NCBI GenBank assembly: GCA_947385505.1
Contig: CANDLP010000122.1
Coordinates: 1 to 7,034, forward strand
Direction of reading: 5' to 3'
Source: an uncultured Clostridia bacterium
Lineage (GTDB): Bacteria > Bacillota > Clostridia > Oscillospirales > Ruminococcaceae
Length of the DNA stretch: 7,034 nucleotides
Under the pieces are notes generated by a model, which did no database searches, had not been told where the DNA came from, and saw only the letters and a program-made list of their open reading frames with translations. Shown here in pieces: positions 1 to 6,575 of the stretch (positions are counted from its first letter, which is position 1; each line of letters starts with the position of its first letter). Position numbers and translations under genes: made by a program.

Positions 1-1049
1 ATAAGTATTTCCAGATCATCGTCAAGGGTAAAATAATTTCTTTGGGTAAGAAGCACTTTTCCGTTTTCGTATCCGTCCACTACCCCAACAAAATCACAGT
101 TTCTTATATAACCGCTGCTTTCGTATATCTGGGAAGCGTCATATTTTCCAAAATAAAAGCCCGTACAGTAATCCCGGTGGCTTACATTAAAAACTTCATT
201 TTTAACCCATTCGGGAATCGGCTTTTTATCTATGGCAAGCTTCAGAGCCTCTTTGTATGCGTTTGTTACTGTAGCCACATAATAAGAGGATTTTGCCCTG
301 CCCTCTATCTTAAAGCTGCTTACTCCCGCGTCAATAAGCTTATCTAAATGCTCTATCATACACATATCTTTAGCGTTAAGTATATAAGTACCGCCGTCGT
401 CCTCAACAACGGGATAAAATTCTCCCGGCCGCTTTTCCTCCATTAAACTGTATTTCCAGCGGCAGGACTGAGCGCATTCCCCTTTGTTGGCGTTCCTGTT
501 GGTCATATAAGCGGACAAGAGACAACGCCCAGAAAAAGAAACGCACATAGCCCCGTGAACAAAGGCTTCTATTTCCATATCCGAAGGTATTTTGTCACGG
601 ATCACCTTAATTTCTTCGAGACTTGTCTCCCGTGACAAAACCACCCTTTTTGCCCCCATTTTATAAAGCTCCGATGCGGCGGCGTAATTTACAATGCCGA
701 ACTGAGTCGACATATGTATTTCAAGGGAAGGCGCATATTTTTTGGTCAGGGACAGTATACCCAGATCGCAAATTATTGCCGCGTCCACCCCCGCCGCCTC
801 CGCATTTTTTATAAAATCAGGAAATGCGTCTATCTCATCGTTGTTGGGAAGTGTATTGACAGTAATATAAACCCTTGCGCCCGCATTATGAGCAAGCTCA
901 GAAGCCTTTTTAAGAAGATCAAAGTCAAAATTTTTTGAAGCGGCTCTCATTCCGTAGCCTTTGCCCCCCAAGTAAACGGCGTCACAGCCAAAGTTTACTG
1001 CCGCTTCGAGACATTCAAAATCACCCGCAGGTGAAAGCAATTCAAGCAT
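1..1049 (-). CDS. Peptidase U32 family protein, TrhP/YrrO-like tRNA 5-hydroxyuridine synthesis protein (3' end cut by window edge)
   Basis: I translated 349 residues from the ATG at 1049; the frame is open to the left edge, so the C-terminus is missing. The N-terminus MLELLSPAGDFECLEAAV and the segment DAVYLGGKGYGMRA (residues 23-36) are typical of the U32 family. The family signature EAFVHGAMCVSFSGRCLLS lies at 161-179, followed by GECAQSCRWKY (190-200), YILNAKDMC (222-230) and FKIEGRAKS (246-254). Cysteines 169, 176, 192 and 230 match the spacing of the four Fe-S ligands known in E. coli UbiU; C196 is an extra one. Despite the 'peptidase' name, E. coli YegQ (TrhP) and B. subtilis YrrN/YrrO make 5-hydroxyuridine at tRNA wobble position 34 from prephenate. 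The start has a good Shine-Dalgarno (AAAGGTGAGG) and follows mltG by 19 bases, an order resembling yrrL...yrrO in Bacillus but without the intervening methyltransferase. Family assignment is firm; the exact tRNA role is inferred. Confidence 0.94.
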   Translation of the reverse strand, partial: MLELLSPAGDFECLEAAVNFGCDAVYLGGKGYGMRAASKNFDFDLLKKASELAHNAGARVYITVNTLPNNDEIDAFPDFIKNAEAAGVDAAIICDLGILSLTKKYAPSLEIHMSTQFGIVNYAAASELYKMGAKRVVLSRETSLEEIKVIRDKIPSDMEIEAFVHGAMCVSFSGRCLLSAYMTNRNANKGECAQSCRWKYSLMEEKRPGEFYPVVEDDGGTYILNAKDMCMIEHLDKLIDAGVSSFKIEGRAKSSYYVATVTNAYKEALKLAIDKKPIPEWVKNEVFNVSHRDYCTGFYFGKYDASQIYESSGYIRNCDFVGVVDGYENGKVLLTQRNYFTLDDDLEIL

Positions 1050-1068
1050 AACCTCACCTTTTCAACAA

Positions 1069-2535
1069 TTATTTAAGCCCCGCAAGCACAAGATTTTCCT
1101 CATGCTCTTCAAGCGTTCTGGCAAAAAAAGTCTCTCCCGTTTCCTCATTGGCGCAGAAATAATAATAATCGGTAGGTTCCGCGTCAAGCACGGCGTTGAT
1201 AGCGTCCATGCCCGGATTGCAGATAGGCCCCGCAGGTACTCCGTCGCATTCGTAGGTATCGTAAGCGTTGGATATTGCCGCAAGCGAGGTAACAAGACCG
1301 TAATCCTTATAATAAGGCTCGATAAAATCCTGAACGTAAAACACCGTAACGTCCGACTGGAGCTTTGAAAAATCTCCTCCAACCTTTAAACGGTTAAGAA
1401 ATACGGAAGCTACTTTTCTCATATCCTCCACATTGCTTACCTCCGACTGAACCATAGAGGCGAGGGTTATAAGATCGTTAAGAGTAAGCCCGATTGAATT
1501 CATCTGCTTATACATGGTTTTTGATATTTTGGAATTAAAATTGGAGTATATCTTGCTTGCGGCTTCCTCCGCTTCCTTCGATGTGTCTATATCGCTTTCG
1601 GGATCCGCCTTCAGCTCGCGGCACTCGTAAAATTCATATTTATCGGGAAAAAGATAGCCCTCAAGCTGATTGAATTTCAAAGAGCTTGGAGTAACTCTCC
1701 GTTCAAAATCATACTTGTCCATTTTTTCACGGTAGAATTTTTCAAAATCTTCCGCCCTGCACACAAAATTATCCTCAAGCAGACGTCCGATCTCTATCGC
1801 CGTCATTCCTTCTATAATCGTGACCTCAACGGTGCTTTTTCCAACTCCCGACGGCATAAGGGTATCTATTATAGTGCTGTAATTCATTGAGGAAGACAGG
1901 ATAAACTCTCCGCCTTCAAAGGCCTCTCCCTTGTGCCTCCAACTGTCCTTACCGCTCTTATAATTATAAAAAAGCTTAAAAAATTCGGGTTCCTGTACGA
2001 TACCGCTTTCATTAAGCGCTTGCGCTACCTGATCCACTGTGGGATTGTCGGGGATCTCCACCGATACCTCAAATTCGCTGTTCTCCATTCCGCCAAAATC
2101 GGTTATTATATCGTACAGCTTAATGCCCAGCCTTACACCGAAAAAGATCACCACCGCCGAAACGGCAACGCCCAGAAAAATTCGTATAACCGTATTTCTG
2201 GCTTCTCTTTGCTTTTTAAGCTGCTTGCGTGCTTCACGGGCGCGTTTTAAAGCCTTATCGGTAATAGGCTTTTCCGTCTCCTCGTCAAACTCGATATCGT
2301 GAAGCTGATCATCGTCAATCTCCTCCGCTTCGTCGATATGCTTAGCGTTCAGACTGTCATGAACGGCGCCCTGTTCGCTTTTTGCGGAATCGAAAAGCTC
2401 CTCACGGAAAACGCTGGTCTTATCCATATCGGAGGGAGCGTCATTATTATTCTCCTCTTTAAGTCTGCGTTCCTTATTTCGTGAAAGTATTTCGGATAAT
2501 TCATCCTTTTCCCGTCTTTCGTCGTTGTTGTCCAT
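1069..2535 (-). CDS. mltG: Endolytic murein transglycosylase MltG (YceG/YrrL family)
   Basis: The 488-residue protein is a single-pass membrane lytic transglycosylase that cleaves nascent glycan strands and so sets peptidoglycan chain length. Residues 1-115 are cytoplasmic and highly charged: acidic around 67-90, then K/R-rich at 93-113. One membrane segment lies at about 116-137, with the rest outside the cell. A LysM-like region (about 155-255, with IPDNPTVDQVAQAL) precedes the catalytic domain. Family motifs are LEGYLFPDKYEF (291-302), LITLASMVQSEV (355-366), KVASVFLNRL (374-383), LQSDVTVFY (392-400), YDTYECDGVPAGPICNPG (425-442) and the YYYFCANEETGETFFA end. The conserved catalytic glutamate should be E365; the upstream position that is often Glu is Gln here, as in many Gram-positive homologues. 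Val397 replaces the usual Pro of the SDPT motif. The ATG is preceded by GAAGGG, 41 bases after the folate gene; an imperfect small hairpin (CTTCT/AGAAG) sits just before that site. Confidence 0.96.
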   Translation of the reverse strand: MDNNDERREKDELSEILSRNKERRLKEENNNDAPSDMDKTSVFREELFDSAKSEQGAVHDSLNAKHIDEAEEIDDDQLHDIEFDEETEKPITDKALKRAREARKQLKKQREARNTVIRIFLGVAVSAVVIFFGVRLGIKLYDIITDFGGMENSEFEVSVEIPDNPTVDQVAQALNESGIVQEPEFFKLFYNYKSGKDSWRHKGEAFEGGEFILSSSMNYSTIIDTLMPSGVGKSTVEVTIIEGMTAIEIGRLLEDNFVCRAEDFEKFYREKMDKYDFERRVTPSSLKFNQLEGYLFPDKYEFYECRELKADPESDIDTSKEAEEAASKIYSNFNSKISKTMYKQMNSIGLTLNDLITLASMVQSEVSNVEDMRKVASVFLNRLKVGGDFSKLQSDVTVFYVQDFIEPYYKDYGLVTSLAAISNAYDTYECDGVPAGPICNPGMDAINAVLDAEPTDYYYFCANEETGETFFARTLEEHEENLVLAGLK

Positions 2536-2576
2536 TTCAGATCATTCCCTTCTTCAAAAGAAGCGTTGAACCGAGT

Positions 2577-3134
2577 TCAGCCCTTTATTTTTATAACGTC
2601 CTTCTCGGTCACTATTATATCTACGGCCTTATCTCCTTTGTCCGGAAAAAAATCTCTTATATTTTCCTCAAAGCAAAGCCCGATTTTCACACATTCGTTT
2701 TTCTCGAAAAATCTGTCGTAAAAGCCTTTTCCGTATCCTATTCTGTACCCTTGACGGTTATAGCAAATGGCGGGGGTGATACAGACAGTACATGGGCTTA
2801 TTCCGGCGTCAGGACAGCTTTCCTTCGGCTCGTACACGGAAAAACAGCCTTTTTCCAGATCATTTTTACCCGTGATGTATTTAAAGATCATAGTACCGCC
2901 CCTGCACAATGGCGCCGCTGCCTTTTTTCCCATAGACAAGGCGTAAGAAATTATCGTGTCGGTGTATATTTCTTCTTTTTTATTTATATAGCAAAATATG
3001 CTGTCGGCTTTTTTAAACTCTTCCGTCAAAAAAAGCTTTTCGGATATCTTAAAAGATAATTCCCTTCTTTTTTCTTCGGAAATAAGACTTCTCGCAGCTA
3101 AAAGCTCTTTTCTCAGACTGCTTTTTACCTGCAT
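2577..3134 (-). CDS. 5-formyltetrahydrofolate cyclo-ligase (MTHFS / YgfA family)
   Basis: This 185-residue cytosolic enzyme converts 5-formyl-tetrahydrofolate plus ATP to 5,10-methenyl-tetrahydrofolate, returning a stored folate to the one-carbon pool. The N-terminal basic helix (SSLRKELLAARSLIS, 5-19) is typical. The family's best motif, the glycine-rich nucleotide-binding loop GYRIGYGKGFYDRFF, lies at 129-143, and the end carries the expected VDIIVTEKDVI (171-181). Length matches the usual 180-200 residues. The ATG lies inside the end of the DJ-1 gene: the two reading frames overlap by 10 bases (3125-3134), so translation is probably coupled. AAAGG occurs 10 bases before the ATG. The loop before the glycine motif reads PAICYN where many homologues have an FD pair, a minor departure. 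The function is also useful to the neighbouring thymidylate kinase pathway, since folate one-carbon units feed dTMP synthesis; that link is an inference. Confidence 0.95.
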   Translation of the reverse strand: MQVKSSLRKELLAARSLISEEKRRELSFKISEKLFLTEEFKKADSIFCYINKKEEIYTDTIISYALSMGKKAAAPLCRGGTMIFKYITGKNDLEKGCFSVYEPKESCPDAGISPCTVCITPAICYNRQGYRIGYGKGFYDRFFEKNECVKIGLCFEENIRDFFPDKGDKAVDIIVTEKDVIKIKG

Positions 3135-3667
3135 TGCAGCGAAGCCTTTATCCTGTCGGCGGTTTCTTTTCCTTTAAGGCATTCCAGAAGCTTAAATCCA
3201 AACTCCTGCGCTACGCCCGCGCCTTTTGCGGTGATAATTATGCCGTCCGTACAAACAAAGTCCTCGGACACCTTAGCGCAGTCCAGCTGTTCCTCAAAAC
3301 CGGGAAAGCAGACAGCCTCTTTTCCCTTAAGAAGCCCCATATGCCCCAAAATAGACGGAGCGGCGCAGATGGCCGAAATATACTTTCCGTTGCTTGCGCA
3401 AAAGTCTACGGCTTTTCTGATATTTGAGTTTTTTTCAAGGTTCAGCGTTCCGGGCATACCGCCGGGGAGGATAATCATATCCAGATTATCGTCAAGGACT
3501 ATCTCGCTATCGGTAAGATCGGTGCATACGCTGACGCCGTGAGAACCTGTAATAATCTCTTCCCCCACTCCGACAACGGTTACATCGCATTCGCCTCTGC
3601 GGAGAATATCGACAGGACAAAGGGCTTCCATTTCTTCAAATCCGTCTGCCAAAAAACAGTATACCAT
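3125..3667 (-). CDS. DJ-1/PfpI family protein (ThiJ/YajL-like)
   Basis: The 180-residue, single-domain protein has the DJ-1 flavodoxin-like fold. Key features are the opening strand and GFEEMEALCPVDILRRG (9-25), which supplies the acidic partner E14 (equivalent to E18 of human DJ-1), the LPGGMPG turn (67-73), and the nucleophile elbow ISAICAAPSILG (97-108) with C101 (equivalent to C106). The position matching human DJ-1 His126 is Phe121 (CFPGFEEQL), and the usual SRGPGT stretch is AKGAGV, so only the Cys-Glu pair is kept. Proposed roles for the family include redox or electrophile sensing, glyoxalase and disputed protein deglycase activity; none can be chosen here. The ATG at 3667 is served by GAAAGGAAA about 10 bases upstream. 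The gene follows DUF2156 by 61 bases and overlaps the folate cyclo-ligase gene by 10 bases, a tight pairing that suggests co-expression. Confidence 0.93.
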   Translation of the reverse strand: MVYCFLADGFEEMEALCPVDILRRGECDVTVVGVGEEIITGSHGVSVCTDLTDSEIVLDDNLDMIILPGGMPGTLNLEKNSNIRKAVDFCASNGKYISAICAAPSILGHMGLLKGKEAVCFPGFEEQLDCAKVSEDFVCTDGIIITAKGAGVAQEFGFKLLECLKGKETADRIKASLQCR

Positions 3668-3728
3668 AATAAATAATTTCCTTTCTTATGAAGCGGCGGG
3701 AAAATTCCCATTCTTTTGTTATCCTTAT

Positions 3729-4604
3729 TTAATCCTTAAAAATTATACGGAATTTTTCTTCCATAAAAGCGGGGTGATAGGACAGCTTGGCTTTTCTGAG
3801 ATTCTCTTCGCCTACGTCCTCTTCACGGTTGATATATTTATAATCGGAACAGCTGCGGCTGACAAACTCCCTGTTTATCATGGGATAAGTTCCGTCATAA
3901 TCGGAAAGCGCCTTTTCAACGTGTACGTCAAATGTGTCCCCGTTTATTCCTTCTCCAAAGGTGAAAGCCACGGGTTTCCCCTCCACCTTCAGCAATCCCC
4001 CTACAAAGCCCAGCCGGTCAAAATACTCAAGCCCCTTTTTACAGGTGGTAAGTTCCTGTTCAAGAGAAGGATCGCTGCCGCCTGAATTTTCCTCTCTCCA
4101 CTTTTCCAGCACTATCTCGCAATCCTTTATATTTGACTTTGATATATCCTCATAGCTCCAGTCGTTTTGTATAAAACGGTTAATAAAGTTTCTCTTTGAG
4201 TGATATTTCTTTCCGATAAGGGTGGAGAGATCGTCATAATTGTAACAGTAATCAAAGAAATCGGGATTTGAATAAATTTCTATTCCGTCCCCGTAGGTTT
4301 CCTTAAGATACTCCATTCCGATTTTCGGCGAGCTTCCGAAGCAAAGACGGCAGCCCTGCGAGCGGCAGTAATTTCTGAGTTCCTCGACTATTTCCTTAAA
4401 ATCTCCTCTTCCCGAAGGATAAAAAAACTCGCCCTCGCTGCTTACAATATAAAAATCCTTGTAAAATGCGATCTTAATATTAAAAGGTACGCTCCATATG
4501 AAATTGTTACCGAAGGTATATTCACAGCCTCGGTAACCCGAAAAGGACAAAAGCTCCTTCGCCCGTTCCCTGTCTTCTATTCTTATATCTCTGAATTCCA
4601 CCAT
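3729..4604 (-). CDS. DUF2156 / phosphatidylglycerol lysyltransferase C-terminal-domain-like protein (GNAT-fold, function unknown)
   Basis: This 291-residue soluble protein resembles the stand-alone DUF2156 (LPG_synthase_C-type) family, built from two GNAT-like halves. No membrane segment is visible, so it is not a full MprF lipid flippase/synthase. Recognisable family segments are the N-terminal DRERAKELLSFSGYRGCEYTFGN stretch (11-33), GKKYHSKRNFINRF (131-144), GGLLKVEGKPVAFTFGEG (202-219), the acceptor-side FDVHVEKA (225-232), and the C-terminal YINREEDVGEENLRKAKLSY block (257-276) followed by HPAFMEEKF. Related enzymes transfer aminoacyl or acyl groups, but the substrate of this subfamily is not known to me. 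The ATG sits 6 bases after the tmk stop in an A/T-rich stretch with no good Shine-Dalgarno (the nearest, AAAGGA, is about 18 bases away), so it probably relies on translational coupling. A GTG directly follows the ATG and could be used instead. Confidence 0.88.
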   Translation of the reverse strand: MVEFRDIRIEDRERAKELLSFSGYRGCEYTFGNNFIWSVPFNIKIAFYKDFYIVSSEGEFFYPSGRGDFKEIVEELRNYCRSQGCRLCFGSSPKIGMEYLKETYGDGIEIYSNPDFFDYCYNYDDLSTLIGKKYHSKRNFINRFIQNDWSYEDISKSNIKDCEIVLEKWREENSGGSDPSLEQELTTCKKGLEYFDRLGFVGGLLKVEGKPVAFTFGEGINGDTFDVHVEKALSDYDGTYPMINREFVSRSCSDYKYINREEDVGEENLRKAKLSYHPAFMEEKFRIIFKD

Positions 4605-4610
4605 AATAAA

Positions 4611-5267
4611 TTATTTTAAAAATTCCTTTATTTTTAATATAATAGTCTGATGTATGCTCTCAATCGGAAGCGGTTCGCCGCCTTCGGCACAGGATATCAT
4701 TATCCACCCTTCCTTTTTCGCAACATACTCCGCTGCTTTTCGGCAATCTTTCATAAAACGCAGATTGCTCTCATGAATATCAAGCTTTTTTTCATCGCCG
4801 CCATAGCGTTTCAAAAGAAGCTTCCTTGAAATATCCGTAGGCATATCAAGAAAAAGAGTAGCGTCGGGTTTGGGCATTCCGAATTTATTATACTCCAGAT
4901 CATACAGCCAATTCAGATATCCATCCCATTTTTCCTCGGCAAGCTTTGTCATCTGATACATTGCATTGCTGCTTACATAACGGGCGGAAATAACGGTTCT
5001 GCCTTCCTTTATGTCTTTTTCCCAGTCGGTTTTATAGCTTGTATATCTGTCCACAGCATAAAAACAACTGGCGGTATAGGCGCTGACAGAGCTGTCCGCT
5101 TCTCCGTAATCACCGTTAAGATAGCTTTTTACTATTTTTCCCGACGAAGAATCATAATTGGGAAAGGTTATATATCTGAAATCAGGATAAGCCTTTTTTA
5201 TAAGCTCTATCTGAGTGGTTTTTCCGCCGCCGTCAAGACCTTCTATTACTATAAGTTTTTTTTCCAC
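4611..5267 (-). CDS. tmk: Thymidylate kinase (dTMP kinase), GTG start
   Basis: The predicted 218-residue enzyme phosphorylates dTMP to dTDP. From the chosen start it shows the P-loop EGLDGGGKTT (9-18), FPNYDSSSG (35-43), the FYAVDRYTS segment (69-77), ISARYVSSNAMYQ (93-105, the DRY/H region), KPDATLFLDMP (133-143) and LDIHESN (162-168). I start at the GTG at 5267: it has GAGGG eight bases upstream and puts the P-loop close to the N-terminus, as is normal. The frame is open to another GTG at 5339, which would give 242 residues, but that site has no Shine-Dalgarno, adds 24 residues without family similarity, and lies upstream of the predicted transcription start. The Asp of the usual DRY/H motif is Ala96. 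The protein belongs to a divergent clostridial-looking group, so another nucleoside-monophosphate substrate is possible. Confidence 0.9.
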   Translation of the reverse strand: MEKKLIVIEGLDGGGKTTQIELIKKAYPDFRYITFPNYDSSSGKIVKSYLNGDYGEADSSVSAYTASCFYAVDRYTSYKTDWEKDIKEGRTVISARYVSSNAMYQMTKLAEEKWDGYLNWLYDLEYNKFGMPKPDATLFLDMPTDISRKLLLKRYGGDEKKLDIHESNLRFMKDCRKAAEYVAKKEGWIMISCAEGGEPLPIESIHQTIILKIKEFLK

Positions 5268-5275
5268 AAAAATAT

Positions 5276-5280
5276 CCCTC
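5276..5280 (-). promoter_or_regulatory. Ribosome binding site that decides the tmk start
   Basis: GAGGG on the minus strand lies eight bases before the GTG at 5267. The competing upstream GTG at 5339 has only an A/T-rich lead with no purine-rich site. This favours the shorter 218-residue protein. Confidence 0.75.
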
Positions 5281-5329
5281 GTTTCGCGGGTAAAATACGA
5301 TTCGTTCAGTCTATAGCCTACATACTGTA

Positions 5330-5358
5330 ATTTTACCACAAAATTCTGTTTTAGTCAA
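5330..5358 (-). promoter_or_regulatory. Vegetative promoter for the tmk-to-U32 operon
   Basis: On the minus strand, TTGACT (5358-5353) is followed by an exact 17-base spacer and TAAAAT (5335-5330), with TGG directly before the -10 giving a TGn extension. The -35 box overlaps the last Leu-Asp-stop codons of the transporter gene. Predicted transcription starts near 5323, giving a leader of about 55 bases to the GTG at 5267. It would let the six downstream genes be expressed independently of the transporter. Confidence 0.8.
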
Positions 5359-6523
5359 GTTCTGCCAACTGTCTTTCTATATTTATAATAGGAACCGCCT
5401 TTTCGTCAAACGCTTTTATTCCGTTAACCGTCATTTCACGTATCTGTCTGTCGGAGAGCCTGAATTTGTACGGTACCGCCAGATCAAATATCAGCGAGTT
5501 TCCCGCAGGATTTTTAACCACACGAAAATCGTGAATTGAAAGACAGCCGTCTATTTCCTTAACCGCTTCCTTTACAGACCTGAAAAGCTCCGAAGTTTCT
5601 TCGTCGTCTATATCCACTGGGTCAATATGGATTGTGACGCCGCAGCCGAATTTTTCCTTAAATTCCGTTTCGATACCGTCCACAAGCGTGTGCGCATCGG
5701 AAAGAGGCATTGAGGAAGCCACTTCCGCGTGAAAGGAAACATAGCTGATTCCCACCCCGTAATTATGCACGATAAGATCGTGCATTCCGATTATTCCATC
5801 ATGTGAATTAACCGTGTTCTTTATGTCCTCCACCAATTCCTTTTCGGGCATTTGCCCCATAAGAGGCGATAGGCTTTCCTTTGCGGTCTTAAGCCCCGAA
5901 ACCACTATAAAAGCGGATACCAGCAAACCCGCCCAGCCGTCAATGTTAATATTGAAAATAACGCTAACCGCCATTCCCAATATAACGGCCGCCGTAGCTG
6001 TTACATCGGAAATGCTGTCGGCGGCTGTAGCTTTAAGGGATACCGAGTTTATTTCCGAGCCAAGCCTCCTGTTGAAAAAAAACATCCACAGCTTCACCAA
6101 TACCGAAGCGAACAGTATAACAAAGGTCAATATGCTTATATCCGGAGGTTCGGGAGCAATTATTTTGTCAATTGAGCTTTTAGCAAGCTCCACTCCCATC
6201 AGCGCAATAATAAATGAAATAATAAGCCCCGACACATATTCGGCTCTTCCGTGTCCGAAGGGGTGTTCCCTGTCCGGCGGCGTCATGGCTATCTTGAATC
6301 CGACCATATTTACGATTGAGGAGCCTGCGTCGGAAAGATTGTTGATTGCGTCTGCCACAACCGATACCGCACCCGAAAGTATGCCCGCAATAAGCTTTCC
6401 CGCGAAAAGAATAAAATTGAGTATTATTCCGGTGACGCCGGACAAAAATCCGTATTTCTTTCGCGTATCGGGAGCATTATCAGTGTGTTTTCCTATAAAA
6501 AGCCTTATTAAAAATTTTGTCAT
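5351..6523 (-). CDS. Cation diffusion facilitator (CDF) family metal transporter with extended C-terminus, possibly Mn2+-type
   Basis: The 390-residue protein is an inner-membrane divalent-metal/proton antiporter of the CDF family. About six hydrophobic helices lie between 28 and 212. The helix-2 motif ADAINNLSDAGSS (57-69) and helix-5 ATAADSISDVTAT (165-177) give metal site residues N61/D65 and D169/D173. This N-D/D-D set differs from the His-containing site of zinc exporters and resembles manganese-type members such as streptococcal MntE. The loop DREHPFGHGRAEY (84-96) is a family hallmark. The cytoplasmic part has two similar units of about 70 residues (about 232-304 and 315-385), each containing a DGxxxxHD core; the first keeps H248, H265, H278 and H299/D301, the second has lost most of these. 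Typical short CDFs have about 300 residues. The ATG has GGAG seven bases upstream. Export of Mn2+ is an inference; Fe2+ or other metals are not excluded. Confidence 0.94.
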   Translation of the reverse strand: MTKFLIRLFIGKHTDNAPDTRKKYGFLSGVTGIILNFILFAGKLIAGILSGAVSVVADAINNLSDAGSSIVNMVGFKIAMTPPDREHPFGHGRAEYVSGLIISFIIALMGVELAKSSIDKIIAPEPPDISILTFVILFASVLVKLWMFFFNRRLGSEINSVSLKATAADSISDVTATAAVILGMAVSVIFNINIDGWAGLLVSAFIVVSGLKTAKESLSPLMGQMPEKELVEDIKNTVNSHDGIIGMHDLIVHNYGVGISYVSFHAEVASSMPLSDAHTLVDGIETEFKEKFGCGVTIHIDPVDIDDEETSELFRSVKEAVKEIDGCLSIHDFRVVKNPAGNSLIFDLAVPYKFRLSDRQIREMTVNGIKAFDEKAVPIINIERQLAELD

Positions 6524-6575
6524 TGCGTATCTCCGTTTTTATTATATTGTATAAAATTTTTCAAAGCAGCCCTGT

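Noticed and set aside
623..938. Short plus-strand frames, one ending in a proline run
   Set aside because: Both are antisense to the U32 gene; the proline run mirrors Gly/Ala-rich codons of that gene.
1062..1382. 106-residue open frame on the minus strand
   Set aside because: It lies in another frame wholly within the mltG coding end and lacks a ribosome site.
2481..3059. 192-residue open frame on the plus strand
   Set aside because: It lies antisense across the cyclo-ligase gene and the start of mltG; the translation is low-quality and rich in Phe/Tyr, as mirrored Lys/Glu codons give.
3696..3725. GGGAAAATTCCC palindrome with T-rich flank between DUF2156 and DJ-1 genes
   Set aside because: The loop is too small for a good hairpin, and on the transcribed minus strand no T-run follows it, so I do not call a terminator.
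3742..3747. TATAAT on the minus strand near the end of the DUF2156 gene
   Set aside because: No acceptable -35 box lies 16-18 bases upstream.
6541..6546. Second TATAAT on the minus strand close to the transporter start
   Set aside because: The nearest TTG-like box (TTGAAA) is only 12 bases away and the start site would fall on the ribosome site; the 6595-6623 promoter is far better.
5814..6554. 246-residue open frame on the plus strand
   Set aside because: It is antisense to the clearly recognised transporter gene, has no ribosome site before its ATG, and shows no family resemblance. It is a codon-composition mirror.
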